Translations under genes and position numbers: made by a program
Part shown: positions 28,601 through 37,073 of the stretch, piece by piece
How positions within the stretch are numbered: the stretch's first letter is position 1
Layout: each line of letters begins with the position of its first letter
The notes under the pieces: model-generated
Told to the model about the DNA's origin: nothing
Databases searched by the model: none
Seen by the model: the letters and a program-made list of their open reading frames with translations, nothing else
Source of the DNA: Streptomyces sp. WMMC940
GTDB taxonomy: Bacteria > Actinomycetota > Actinomycetes > Streptomycetales > Streptomycetaceae
Assembly (NCBI RefSeq): GCF_027460265.1
Contig: NZ_JAPZBC010000001.1
Span: forward strand, 4,630,001-4,694,000
Direction: 5' to 3'
Length of the DNA: 64,000 bases

Positions 28601-30557
28601 CAAGCGGCACTTCCGCGAGCTCGGGCACGACACCCAGACCGAGGACTTCACCGTGGTCGGCGTCGGCGACATGTCGGGTGACGTGTTCGGCAACGGCATG
28701 CTCCTCTCGGAGCACATCCGGCTGGTCGCGGCCTTCGACCACCGCCACATCTTCATCGACCCCGACCCGGACGCGGCCGTCTCGTACGCCGAGCGCCGCC
28801 GGCTGTTCGAGCTGCCCCGCTCCTCGTGGGCGGACTACGACACCGGGCTGCTGTCGCCGGGCGGCGGCATCCACCCCAGGACCGCCAAGTCGATCCCGGT
28901 CAACGCGCAGGTCCGCGAGGCCCTCGGTATCGAGCCCGGGGTCACGAAGCTGACGCCGGCCGAGCTGATGAAGGCGATCCTGCAGGCGCCGGTGGACCTG
29001 CTGTGGAACGGCGGCATCGGCACGTACGTCAAGGCGTCGGGCGAGTCCAACGCCGACGTCGGCGACAAGGCGAACGACGCCATCCGCGTCAACGGCGAGG
29101 ACCTGCGGGTCAAGGTCGTCGGCGAGGGCGGCAACCTGGGCCTGACCCAGCTGGGCCGCATCGAGTTCGCACGCGGCGGCGGCCGGGTCAACACCGACGC
29201 CATCGACAACAGCGCCGGCGTGGACACCTCCGACCACGAGGTGAACATCAAGATCCTGCTCAACGGCCTCGTCGCCGAGGGCGACATGACCGTGAAGCAG
29301 CGCAACAAGCTGCTCGCCGAGATGACCGACGAGGTCGGCGGGCTGGTCCTGCGCAACAACTACGCGCAGAACGTGGCCCTGGCGAACGCCGTCGCCCAGT
29401 CGCCGAGCCTGCTCCACGCCCACCAGCGCTTCATGCGCCGGCTGGGCCGGGAGGGCGCGCTGGACCGGGCGCTGGAGTTCCTGCCGAACGACCGGCAGAT
29501 CCGCGAGCTGCTCAACAACCGGCACGGCCTGTCGCAGCCCGAGCTCGCCGTCCTGCTCGCCTACACCAAGATCACGGTGGCGGAGGAGCTGATCGGCACC
29601 TCGCTGCCGGACGACCCGTATCTGCGGGGCCTGCTGCACGCGTACTTCCCCAAGCCGCTGCGGGAGCAGTTCCCCGAGGCGGTCGACGGCCACGCGCTGC
29701 GCCGCGAGATCGTCACGACGGTCCTGGTCAACGACACGGTGAACACGGGTGGTTCGACCTTCCTGCACCGGCTGCGCGAGGAGACCGGGGCGTCGGTCGA
29801 GGAGATCGTCCGGGCGCAGACCGCGGCCCGCGCGATCTTCGGCCTCGGAGAGGTGTGGGACGCCGTGGAGGCGCTGGACACCAAGGTCGCCGCCGACGTC
29901 CAGACCCGGATGCGACTGCACTCGCGCCGTCTCGTCGAGCGCGGCACCCGCTGGCTGCTCGGCAACCGGCCGCAGCCGCTGGAGCTGACGGAGACGATCG
30001 ACTTCTTCGCGTCGCGCGTCGAGCAGGTCTGGGCCGAGCTGCCGAAGATGCTCAGCGGTGCCGACCTGGAGTGGTACGAGGGGCTGCTGGAGGAGTTCAC
30101 GGCCGCCGGTGTCCCGGAGGAGCTGGCCACGCGGGTCGCCGGATTCTCCTCCGCCTTCCCGACGCTCGACATCGTGGCCATCGCGGACCGCACGGGCAAG
30201 GACCCGCTCGCCGTCGCCGAGGTCTACTACGACCTGGCCGACCGGCTGCGGATCACCGAGCTGATGGACCGGATCATCGAGCTGCCGCGGGCCGACCGCT
30301 GGCAGTCCATGGCCCGTGCCTCCATCCGCGAGGACCTGTACGCCGCGCACGCCGCGCTCACCGCGGACGTGCTCGCCGTGGGCAACGGGGCCTCGACGCC
30401 GGAGCAGCGCTTCAAGGCGTGGGAGGGGAAGAACGCGTCGATCCTGGGCCGTGCCCGGATGACGCTGGAGGAGATCCAGGGATCGGACACCTTCGACCTG
30501 GCGAACCTCTCGGTCGCCATGCGCACGATGCGGCAGCTGCTTCGCACGCCGAGCTGA
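25614..30557 (+). CDS. NAD-specific glutamate dehydrogenase, large (180 kDa) class
   Basis: This protein of 1647 residues matches the large NAD-dependent glutamate dehydrogenases first described from Streptomyces clavuligerus, which deaminate glutamate to 2-oxoglutarate and ammonium. A long N-terminal regulatory region (about 1-700, with ACT-like segments) precedes the catalytic part. The catalytic part carries KNTVIVPVGAKGGFVAK near 865-885 and the NAD-binding segment VVGVGDMSGDVFGNGML near 1010-1030. A helical C-terminal domain completes the usual full length. The ATG at 25614 (MQTKLDEAKAELLERAA) has GGAG upstream. A hairpin at 30582-30608 follows. Confidence 0.95.
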   Translation: MQTKLDEAKAELLERAARVAEHSPGGGQLPTGSDSGERPDRDHILAFLQRYYLHTAPEDLTDRDPVDVFGAAVSHYRLAENRPQGTANVRVHTPTVEENGWTSSHSVVEVVTDDMPFLVDSVTNELSRQGRGIHVVIHPQIVVRRDVTGKMIEVLSGEPTGAALPHDALVESWIHVEIDRETDRADLKQITADLLRVLSDVREAVEDWEKMREAALRISEELPQEPIPGDLREEEVDEARELLRWLSDDHFTFLGYREYNLVDGDALSAVPGTGLGILRSDPHHTGDDAHGHPVSPSFNRLPADARAKAREHKLLILTKANSRATVHRPSYLDYVGVKKFDAEGNVIGERRFLGLFSSAAYTESVRRVPVIRRKVTEVLDGAGFSPHSHDGRDLLQILETYPRDELFQTPVDELRSIVTSVLYLQERRRLRLYLRQEEYGRYYSALVYLPRDRFNTTVRERLTGILKEDLGGTSVDFTLMSTESVLTRLHFVVRVPSGTELTHLTDVDKERLEARLAEAARSWADGFAEALNAELGEERAAELARKYASAFPEGYKADHSPRAAVADLVHLEQLTRSGKDFSLSLYEPVGAAPGERRFKIYRFGEQVSLSSVLPVLNRLGVEVIDERPYELRCADRTHGWVYDFGLRMPTAPGNGGEYLGDDARERFQDAFSAVWTGAAENDTFNSLVLRAGLTWREAMVLRAYAKYLRQAGSTFSQDYMEDTLLNNVHTTRLLINLFEARMAPDRQRAGTELTDALLEELDAALDQVASLDEDRILRSFLTLIKATLRTNFFQEAGGGTWHSYVSMKFDPQAIPDLPAPRPAYEIWVYSPRVEGVHLRYGKVARGGLRWSDRREDFRTEILGLVKAQMVKNTVIVPVGAKGGFVAKQLPDPSVDREAWLAEGIASYRTFISALLDITDNMVGGEVVPPPDVVRHDGDDTYLVVAADKGTATFSDIANEVAIAYNFWLGDAFASGGSAGYDHKGMGITARGAWESVKRHFRELGHDTQTEDFTVVGVGDMSGDVFGNGMLLSEHIRLVAAFDHRHIFIDPDPDAAVSYAERRRLFELPRSSWADYDTGLLSPGGGIHPRTAKSIPVNAQVREALGIEPGVTKLTPAELMKAILQAPVDLLWNGGIGTYVKASGESNADVGDKANDAIRVNGEDLRVKVVGEGGNLGLTQLGRIEFARGGGRVNTDAIDNSAGVDTSDHEVNIKILLNGLVAEGDMTVKQRNKLLAEMTDEVGGLVLRNNYAQNVALANAVAQSPSLLHAHQRFMRRLGREGALDRALEFLPNDRQIRELLNNRHGLSQPELAVLLAYTKITVAEELIGTSLPDDPYLRGLLHAYFPKPLREQFPEAVDGHALRREIVTTVLVNDTVNTGGSTFLHRLREETGASVEEIVRAQTAARAIFGLGEVWDAVEALDTKVAADVQTRMRLHSRRLVERGTRWLLGNRPQPLELTETIDFFASRVEQVWAELPKMLSGADLEWYEGLLEEFTAAGVPEELATRVAGFSSAFPTLDIVAIADRTGKDPLAVAEVYYDLADRLRITELMDRIIELPRADRWQSMARASIREDLYAAHAALTADVLAVGNGASTPEQRFKAWEGKNASILGRARMTLEEIQGSDTFDLANLSVAMRTMRQLLRTPS

Positions 30558-30854
30558 CCGGCTTCGCCGAACGGGTGAAGGGGGCGTCCACCGTCGTGGT
30601 GGGCGCCCTCGTCCACGTCACACCGTGGCCGTCCACGGCCTGCGGCGGAGAGCTCCGCGGCGGCGAGGAGCAGGACGTTGCCGGCGAGGACGATCCCGCT
30701 GCCGACCGGGGTGACGTCGACGACGTCCTGGTACGGCACCGGGTACGCGAGCGTGCTCGGCGCGGTCGCCGGCAGCAGCAGGAGCGCGACGGGCCGCTGG
30801 CCGGTGTGCCGGGAGGCGAGGCAGACCGCGGCCGGGCCGAGCCGGGACTCCTCG
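30558..30854. other. Convergent gap with possible gene remnant
   Basis: This 297-bp gap holds a terminator-like hairpin at its left end. On the minus strand, from about 30850 down to 30655, an open frame without an obvious start reads like protein (RPVALLLLPATAPSTLAYPV, then VDVTPVGSGIVLAGNVLLLA). It may be the remnant of a gene once downstream of the ABC transporter, or chance. Confidence 0.3.
30582..30608 (+). terminator. Terminator hairpin after NAD-glutamate dehydrogenase
   Basis: GGGCGTCCACC (30582-30592) pairs with GGTGGGCGCCC (30598-30608), with one G-T wobble and a 5-nt loop. It lies 25 nt after the stop and has no T run. Confidence 0.6.
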
Positions 30855-31688
30855 CTACTTCTTCCTGGTGAAGGCCTCGTACGCCGCGACGACCTCCTTC
30901 GCCGGGCCGTCCATCCGCAACGTCCCGGACTCCAGCCACAGCGCCCGGTCGCAGGTGGTGGTGATCGCGGAGTTGCTGTGGCTGACGAGGAACACCGTGC
31001 CGGCCTCCTCGCGCAGCTCGTCGATCCGCTCTCGGCTCCGTCGCTGGAATCCGGCGTCGCCCGTGGCCAGCGCCTCGTCGATCAGCAGTACGTCATGGCT
31101 CTTGGCGGCGGCGATGGAGAAGCGCAGCCGGGCGCCCATGCCGGAGGAGTACGTCCGCATCGGCAGCGAGATGAAGTCGCCCTTGTCGTTGATCCCCGAG
31201 AAGTCCACGATCTCGTCGTAGCGGGCGTGGACCTCGTCGCGCGTCATGCCCATCGCGAGGCCGCCGAGGACGACGTTGCGCTCACCGGTCAGATCGCCCA
31301 TCAGGGCCGCGTTGACCCCGAGCAGCGACGGCTGGCCATGGGTGTAGATCCGGCCCCGGGCCGTGGGCAGCAGACCGGCGATCGCCTTGAGCAGGGTGGA
31401 CTTGCCCGAGCCGTTGGAGCCGATCAGCCCGATCGCCTCGCCCTGGTAGGCGGCGAAGCTGACGCCCTTGACGGCGTGGACCTCACGGCCGCCGTCCCGG
31501 CGGGGGCGGCGGGAGAGGATGCGGCTCAGCGCGGCGGTGGCGGCACCGCGGCCGGTCCTCGCGCCGTTGACCCCGTACGTGATGTGGACGTCGTCCACGA
31601 CGACGGTCGGGGTTCTGCCGGCCCCGGTACCCCCGGCCGGGGTGGTGTCCGCCGGTCCCGCCGGGCGGTCGATCGCTGCCTCAGCCAC
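30855..31688 (-). CDS. ABC-2 polysaccharide exporter, ATP-binding protein (Wzt/TagH-like)
   Basis: This 277-residue ATPase has Walker A GSNGSGKST (90-98), signature YSSGMGARL (180-188) and Walker B LLIDEA (201-206). The segments GVNAALMGDLTGERNV and GMTRDEVHARYDEIVDFSGI identify the teichoic-acid/O-antigen exporter subgroup. A 65-residue variable N-terminus precedes the domain. The GTG at 31688 overlaps the permease stop by eight bases, so the pair is coupled. It powers export of a lipid-linked glycan across the membrane; the glycan is unknown. The C-terminal carbohydrate-binding extension seen in some Wzt proteins is absent. Confidence 0.92.
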   Translation of the reverse strand: MAEAAIDRPAGPADTTPAGGTGAGRTPTVVVDDVHITYGVNGARTGRGAATAALSRILSRRPRRDGGREVHAVKGVSFAAYQGEAIGLIGSNGSGKSTLLKAIAGLLPTARGRIYTHGQPSLLGVNAALMGDLTGERNVVLGGLAMGMTRDEVHARYDEIVDFSGINDKGDFISLPMRTYSSGMGARLRFSIAAAKSHDVLLIDEALATGDAGFQRRSRERIDELREEAGTVFLVSHSNSAITTTCDRALWLESGTLRMDGPAKEVVAAYEAFTRKK

Positions 31689-32604
31689 GGCCGTACTGCT
31701 CCTCCGCTTTCCAGAAGTACACGAAGCCGCCCACTCCGAGGAGCACGGCCCAGCCGAGGGCGAGTGCCCAGACGTGCGGCGGCAACTGGGCCTTGGTGTA
31801 GCTGTCGATGAGCGCGAAGCGCACGAGGTCGATGTAGACGGCCACGGGGTTGCACCGCAGGGCCAGGACCACCGCCCCGGGCAACTCCATGTGCTTGAGG
31901 ACGATCGGAATGCTCCACATCACGCCGGACACGTACATCCAGGTGCGCAACAGGAACGGCATCAACTGGGCGATGTCCGGGGTGCGGGCGGCGAGGCGGG
32001 CGACGACCATCGCGATACCGGTGCTGAAGACGGCCTGGAGCGCGAGGGCGGGCACGGCCAGCAGCCAGGAGAACGTCGGGAACTCGCCGAAGCACATCAG
32101 GATCACGGCCAGGGCGCCCATGGAGAACATCAGCTGCTGGAGCTGTTGCAGGGCGAGCCCGATGGGGAGTGCGGCGCGGGGGAAGTGCAGGGCCCGGACG
32201 ATGCCGATGTTGCCGGAGATCGCGCGGGTGCCGGCGGTGACGGAGTTGGCCGTGAAGGTCCAGATGAACACGCCCGTCACCAGGAACGGCACGAAGTCCG
32301 GGACGTGCTTCGCGGTGTCCATGAGGACGCCGAAGACGAAGTAGTAGACGGTCGCGTTGAGCAGCGGGGTCATCAGCTGCCAGACCTGGCCGAGTCGCGC
32401 CTGGCTGTACTGGGCGGTGAGCCGCGCGGTGGCGAAGGCGGTGATGAAGTGTCGCCGGGACCAGAGCTGCGCGATGTACCTGCCGAGCGGCGGCCGGGCG
32501 CCGCTCACGGTCAGCCCGTGCCGGGCGGCGAGTTCGCCGAGGGTGGGGGATTCCGCCGGTGGCGCCTGCGGCGGGGTGATCGTCTGGCTGCTCACGCTGG
32601 TCAC
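31681..32604 (-). CDS. ABC-2 polysaccharide exporter, permease (Wzm/TagG-like)
   Basis: This 307-residue integral membrane protein has six predicted helices and the ABC-2 features of TagG/Wzm permeases: the amphipathic start RHGLTVSGARPPLGRYIAQL, then FATARLTAQYSQARLGQVWQ, and the late LRCNPVAVYIDLVRFALID segment. It forms the channel with the ATPase encoded next. The GTG at 32604 is chosen; another GTG three codons later is possible. Its promoter lies in the 141-bp gap shared with the divergent TetR gene, which may repress it. Confidence 0.9.
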   Translation of the reverse strand: MTSVSSQTITPPQAPPAESPTLGELAARHGLTVSGARPPLGRYIAQLWSRRHFITAFATARLTAQYSQARLGQVWQLMTPLLNATVYYFVFGVLMDTAKHVPDFVPFLVTGVFIWTFTANSVTAGTRAISGNIGIVRALHFPRAALPIGLALQQLQQLMFSMGALAVILMCFGEFPTFSWLLAVPALALQAVFSTGIAMVVARLAARTPDIAQLMPFLLRTWMYVSGVMWSIPIVLKHMELPGAVVLALRCNPVAVYIDLVRFALIDSYTKAQLPPHVWALALGWAVLLGVGGFVYFWKAEEQYGRG

Positions 32605-32745
32605 TCGCTCGCTTTCGCCGGGGTCGGAGGCAGGGCACGGCCGAAACGTCAGCGTTGGGACGGACCCGTATCGTCGCTACGGGCGAGACTAGGACGATCG
32701 ACGTCGCAACGCAACCGTCTCGTCGTCACGGGTATGCTCCTGGGC

Positions 32746-33351
32746 ATGACCACGGACCCCCGCACCCGACGTGCCCCCGCGGGAGCCGCAGTGCTCCGGG
32801 AGGACGTGACCGAGGCGATCCGCGCCGCCGTCTTCGAGGAACTGGCCACGGTCGGCTTCGCCCGGATGTCGATCGAGGGCATCGCCCGCCGGGCGGGCGT
32901 CGGCAAGACCGCCGTCTACCGGCGCTGGAAGTCCAAGCTCTCCCTCGTCCTCGACCTGGTCTCGGCCTTCGCCGCGCAGGGCCTCCCCGCCCCGGCCACC
33001 GGCTCGCTGTACGGGGACGTCCGCGCCCTGCTCGAGGTGGCCTCGCACGCGCTGCGCCACCCCGTCGCCTCCCAGGTCATCCCCGACCTGCTGGTCGAGG
33101 CGGCCCGCAACCCGGAGATCGCCGACACCATCAGGGCCGCCCTGTTCGACGGGCGGCAGGGCGTCGCCGCGGTCGTCGTCCGGGACGCGGTGGCCAGGGG
33201 CGAGCTCCCGGAGACGGCCGACACCGACCGCGCCTTGGACCTGATCCTCGGCCCGCTGTACTGGCGGCTCGTGGTCGTGCGCGGCGATCTGCCCGAGGGG
33301 TACCTGGACGATCTGGCCGCATCGGTGGTCGCGGCTCTCACCCGCGACTGA
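32746..33351 (+). CDS. TetR/AcrR-family transcriptional regulator
   Basis: This 201-residue regulator has the TetR helix-turn-helix at about 20-65 (MSIEGIARRAGVGKTAVYRRW) followed by a ligand-binding helical domain of the TetR_C type ending LDDLAASVVAALTRD. The ATG at 32746 is used; an in-frame ATG four codons upstream (32734) is an alternative. Neither has a strong ribosome site, so leaderless translation is possible. It is divergent from the polysaccharide exporter, the classic arrangement for a local repressor, but no clean operator palindrome was found between them. Confidence 0.9.
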   Translation: MTTDPRTRRAPAGAAVLREDVTEAIRAAVFEELATVGFARMSIEGIARRAGVGKTAVYRRWKSKLSLVLDLVSAFAAQGLPAPATGSLYGDVRALLEVASHALRHPVASQVIPDLLVEAARNPEIADTIRAALFDGRQGVAAVVVRDAVARGELPETADTDRALDLILGPLYWRLVVVRGDLPEGYLDDLAASVVAALTRD

Positions 33352-33876
33352 CGCGCGGGGGCGGGTTCGGCGCCCGAGGAGTCGGCCGGGTCCGGCGTAT
33401 CGGGTACGGCCGGCCGCTGTGGCCGGTCCGGCGCACCGGTGGTGTGTACGCCGCCCGACGGAACGTCCGGCCGCCCGGGGGTCCGTTCCCCGCGCCCGCC
33501 GTACCCCGTCCCCGCGCCGTGCCCCGCGTGGCGGGTAGGGCGTCCATCACGAGCGGCCGTGCGCTGATGTCTCCTCCGGCCTGCACGCCGCCCGAGCGCG
33601 TCCGGCCGCCGGGGGTCCGTTCGGCGCGCCGTCCTCCGCGTGGCGGGTACGGTGCCTATCACGAGCGGCCGTGCGCTGATGTCTCCTCCTGCCTGCACGC
33701 CGCCCGAGCGCGTCCGGCTCGGCGCCTGCGGGGAGCTCGCGTACCTCACCCCGCCGCGCGCCGGAGCACGCGCTCCACCGGGTGGGTGATCGACCCCGCG
33801 ACGCGTAGCCCCCGCCGGGAGAGGGTCGTTGCTGTGGCGGCGGGCGCGGAGTGCCCGCGGGTGTGGAGGACGCGCC
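33352..33876. other. 525-bp non-coding region with decayed tandem repeats
   Basis: This region between the TetR and glycosyltransferase genes has no supported gene. It contains two 83-bp direct repeats (33524-33606 and 33636-33718) and an older partial copy from about 33448. The glycosyltransferase promoter should lie in the last 150 bases, where GTGTGGAGGACGCGCC supplies the ribosome site. Confidence 0.6.
33524..33718. repeat. Two 83-bp direct repeats, 112-bp period
   Basis: Copies at 33524-33606 and 33636-33718 share, for example, ATCACGAGCGGCCGTGCGCT and ACGCCGCCCGAGCGCGTCCG, with only a few mismatches. The spacer also resembles DNA at 33448-33500, so a unit of about 112 bp has been duplicated more than once. 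Confidence 0.85.
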
Positions 33877-35595
33877 ATGAGCTCATCGAGCAACGCAGGC
33901 ATCCCGGCCGTTCCCGAGGACCCGGACGGTAGGGATGCACCCGAGGTCACCGTCGTCGTCGCGGTCCGGGAGGAAGGCCGTCGGGGTATCGGCCGGTGTC
34001 TGGATTCCCTCGCGGGCCAGACCATCGGTGCGACCCGGATCGAGGTACTGGTCGCGGACGGGGCCGAGCGCCCCCCGGACGGTGGGGCACCGCCGTCGCA
34101 GGGTGAGCACCCGTTGCCGGCGGGCGGTGTGCACCGGTTGCCGGCGGCGCAGCCGCTGCCGGACGCACCTGCGGCTCCGCCCTCGTCGTGGCCGCCCTCG
34201 TCATGGCCGTCGGCGTCGCCGTACGACGTAGGACCGACGTCGTCGAGCGGTCGGCTCCGGGCACCCTCCGATGCCACCCGGTCCCGGTTGCGGACGGAAC
34301 CCCTCACCGTCGAGCGCACCGGCACCCTCAATCAGGCCCTGGCACGCGCACGCGGGCGCTATCTGTTCTTCCTCGACGCGGGCGACCTCCTCGGCCGGGA
34401 AGCCCTCTCCCGGCTGGTCGACGCGGCGGACCGCCACCGATCCGACGTCGTCTGCGCCAGGACCGCGGCCTCGGGCGCGGGCGTGTTCGCCCGTACCCGT
34501 CACCGCGTCCCCCTCGACGAGCCCGGGCTGCCGTGGGAGCTGTCCGCCGCCAAGTTGTTCCGCCGCGAGCCGCTGCTGCGCCACGGGCTGCGGTTCGCCG
34601 AGGACGTGCCGGCCGGTCTGGCCGAGCAGGCCTTCACCCTCGAAGCGCTCTTCCGGTCGCGCGGTGTCGCCGTGCTGGCCGACTACGACTTCCGCTTCGC
34701 CGGTCTCCCGGGTCCGCGCCCCGGTCGCCGCCCCGGCCCCGAGGGACGCCATTCCCGGGCGGCTCTGACCGCCGCCGCCGGGGAGCCGGGCGGCCTGGAG
34801 GACCTGCTGCGCGGGACCGCCGCGGCGATGGCCGTCACGGCGCGCTTCACCGGGCCCGGGCCCCTCGGCGAAGGCTTCCACCTGCGGCACTTCGCCCACG
34901 AGGGCGACGTGCTGACCGGTCCCGCCTTTCTCAGGGCGCCGGAACCGGTGCGCCGCCGGGTGTTCGCCGGGGTCCGCAGGCTGGTCGCCGACCATCTCGG
35001 GGACGCCGTACTGGCCGGACTGCGGCCGGGGCTCAGGCTACGGCTCTCGTACGTGCGCGCCGGTGACGAGGCCGGGCTGGTCTCGGTGCTCCGCTACGAG
35101 GCCTCGCACGGCGTACCACCCCTGCGCACCGACCTCGTCTCCGCGGACTGGCGGCGCGCCGGCACCGCCCGTCACACGCTCGTCGTCACCGCCCGTACCC
35201 CGCTGCCGCACCTCGGGGCCCTCGGCGTGCGCCCGGTCCGGCTCACCGGCAGCCCGGATGCCGGCCGCGTCCTGCTGCGGCCGGCATCCGACGGAGCCGG
35301 TACGGAGATCGAGGTGCGGATCCCCGCCGAGGCATTCCCCCCGGGCCGCACCCGGATCGGGCTGAGCACGGTGCTGCCGGGGACCGGGCACACGGCCGCC
35401 GTGGCACCCGGCACCGTGGCCCGGCAGGTCCACGGTCTGCGGGGGATGCGTCCGTACCGGCTGGATGTGTGCCCCGACGGCGCCGACGGACTCGTGGTCG
35501 CCGTGGCCCCCGTCGGGCCGCGCCGCGCCGGGCGCTCCCGGGAGTCGCCCTTCCGCCTCGTCGGCCGCTCTCCCGGGCCCGCGCGGTACTCCTGA
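33877..35595 (+). CDS. Family 2 glycosyltransferase with large C-terminal region
   Basis: This protein of 572 residues starts with a GT-A fold (PEVTVVVAVREEGRRGIGRCLDS near 25-48), typical of GT2 enzymes. A Pro/Ser/Trp-rich low-complexity insert at about 85-125 interrupts the domain. The metal-site region reads FFLDAGDLL near 165, and the family continues with TLNQALARARGRYLF and KLFRRE. The last 270 or so residues resemble the C-terminal parts of TagF/TarP-like wall-polymer transferases, though weakly. Proximity to the ABC exporter suggests wall or surface glycan synthesis. The ATG at 33877 follows GGAGG. Confidence 0.82.
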   Translation: MSSSSNAGIPAVPEDPDGRDAPEVTVVVAVREEGRRGIGRCLDSLAGQTIGATRIEVLVADGAERPPDGGAPPSQGEHPLPAGGVHRLPAAQPLPDAPAAPPSSWPPSSWPSASPYDVGPTSSSGRLRAPSDATRSRLRTEPLTVERTGTLNQALARARGRYLFFLDAGDLLGREALSRLVDAADRHRSDVVCARTAASGAGVFARTRHRVPLDEPGLPWELSAAKLFRREPLLRHGLRFAEDVPAGLAEQAFTLEALFRSRGVAVLADYDFRFAGLPGPRPGRRPGPEGRHSRAALTAAAGEPGGLEDLLRGTAAAMAVTARFTGPGPLGEGFHLRHFAHEGDVLTGPAFLRAPEPVRRRVFAGVRRLVADHLGDAVLAGLRPGLRLRLSYVRAGDEAGLVSVLRYEASHGVPPLRTDLVSADWRRAGTARHTLVVTARTPLPHLGALGVRPVRLTGSPDAGRVLLRPASDGAGTEIEVRIPAEAFPPGRTRIGLSTVLPGTGHTAAVAPGTVARQVHGLRGMRPYRLDVCPDGADGLVVAVAPVGPRRAGRSRESPFRLVGRSPGPARYS

Positions 35596-35826
35596 CGCCT
35601 CAGGGCGCGGTCGCTCCGCCGTGCCCGCCGTTCCCGTTCGGACGCCTGGACGCCTGGACGCCTGGACGCCTGGACGCCTGGACGCCTGGACGCCTGGACG
35701 CCTGGATGCCTGGACGTCCGGGCGCCCGGACACCCAGGAGCGCTCCGTGGACTCGCGGGAGGCGGCGCGGTCGCTCGCTCGGGCCGTCCGGCGCCGGCCG
35801 CGGCACGCCCCTGCCCCCGTCCCCGG
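35596..35826. other. Convergent gap with 8-bp minisatellite
   Basis: This 231-bp gap between the convergent glycosyltransferase and methyltransferase genes contains the 8-bp repeat array and no gene. Confidence 0.6.
35641..35720. repeat. 8-bp minisatellite, GACGCCTG x8 plus degenerate units
   Basis: Eight perfect head-to-tail copies of GACGCCTG run from 35641 to 35704. Two imperfect copies follow (GATGCCTG, GACGTCCG). The array lies between two converging stop codons. Such arrays change length by slipped replication. Confidence 0.95.
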
Positions 35827-36807
35827 CTACCCGCTTCGGCGGAGGGTCCGCACCAGCGCGCGGGTCAGCAGCGGGGGCAGCAGGTCGCGGACGAGCCTGC
35901 GGACGCGCGACGGTCCGGTCCGGGGGCGTGGCGAGGCGGGAGCCGGGCTCGCAGCCGGTGCGGGCGCCGACCGGTCGGCCCCCGCAGCGTCGGTGACCGA
36001 CTCCGCCCGGTGGCGCGAGCGCGGATGCTCCGGGGCCTCGGCCCTGCGGCCGTCGATGCGGACCAGCGGAGCGCTGGCGACCTCCTCGACCCCGTGCCAG
36101 AGGTCCGTACGGGTCTCCAGCCAGCCGAGCAGTTCCGCGCGTACCTGACCGGGGTCTCCCCAGGTGCCGTACAGCTTGGTCCCGGTGATGCACAGCGGTG
36201 TGAGCCCGGCGGTCGCCACCGCACCCCAGACGGCGGCGGCGACCCCGGGGCAGTGCTCGGCCCGGAAGTCGTCGAAGACGACGACGCCCTCGGAGGTGAG
36301 GAGCCGTTCGGCGGCCAGGATGTCGCCGTGGACGTGCTCGTACAGGTGTGAGGCGTCGATGTGGACGAAGCGGCAGCTGGCGGCGCGGACCCGGGAGGTG
36401 ATCACCGAGGTCGGTGCCTGGACGAGGTGCGGCAGCTCGTCGTGGAAGGACAGGTAGTTGGCCTCGAAGGCGCGACGGGTGAGCGTGGCGTACGAGCGGT
36501 CCATCTCGGCGCTGTTGGACGCGTCCGGCGCCGGCGAGTCCCAGAGGTCGCAGACCGTGAACTCCTCGCCGGGCCGCAGGTACGAGCCCATGAAGATCGC
36601 GCTCTTGCCCAGGTAGGCCCCGAGCTCCAGCAGATCGCCCGCGTGCCCGCGGTCCCGCTGATGGCTCAGGAACCAGTCGAACAGCAGCTGGTCGACCGGC
36701 CGGAACCACCCCTTCACATCGTCGAGCCGGGCCGGCCGGGGCAGTTCGTCCCCGGTGGGCGTCGTGGACCGGTCGGGGAACTGCACCTGTGCGCTCGTCT
36801 GGGACAT
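35827..36807 (-). CDS. Class I SAM-dependent methyltransferase
   Basis: This 326-residue protein has the SAM-binding motif I ELGAYLGKS (61-69), an acidic post-motif CDLWD (86-90), IDASHLYEHVHGDI (150-163) and VVFDDF (176-181). These are features of the Methyltransf_24 family, common next to glycan and secondary-metabolite genes. The last 90 residues are a Pro/Ala/Arg-rich tail that may bind membrane or partner proteins. The ATG at 36807 gives the natural start MSQTSAQVQFPD. The substrate is unknown; methylation of a sugar or glycan intermediate would fit the neighbours. Confidence 0.83.
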   Translation of the reverse strand: MSQTSAQVQFPDRSTTPTGDELPRPARLDDVKGWFRPVDQLLFDWFLSHQRDRGHAGDLLELGAYLGKSAIFMGSYLRPGEEFTVCDLWDSPAPDASNSAEMDRSYATLTRRAFEANYLSFHDELPHLVQAPTSVITSRVRAASCRFVHIDASHLYEHVHGDILAAERLLTSEGVVVFDDFRAEHCPGVAAAVWGAVATAGLTPLCITGTKLYGTWGDPGQVRAELLGWLETRTDLWHGVEEVASAPLVRIDGRRAEAPEHPRSRHRAESVTDAAGADRSAPAPAASPAPASPRPRTGPSRVRRLVRDLLPPLLTRALVRTLRRSG

Positions 36808-37011
36808 GAACGTCTTCTCTCTCGGAACGACGAAGGCTGCCACCCCGGTCCTAGTGCCCGAAGGTGTCGGGGCGTTGGCCGGCAGATGTGGGGCGGGTGG
36901 GGCGCGGATGTGGTGCGGGCGGCTCGCGCACCAGCCCGCACACCCGGCCGATACGGCGACCGTGCGTGCGGGCCCGTGGCGGCGGATCCCGTTGTGCACC
37001 GTTCCGTGCCA

Positions 37012-37047
37012 CCCGGTGCCACCGGTGCCACCGGTGCCACCGGTGCG
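37012..37047. repeat. 9-bp tandem repeat (ACCGGTGCC)
   Basis: About three to four copies of ACCGGTGCC are followed by two copies of a 10-bp GTGCGGTGCA-like unit, just after the stop of the downstream permease gene. No function is apparent. Confidence 0.7.
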
Positions 37048-37073
37048 GTGCAGTGCGGTGCAGTGCCGTGCGG

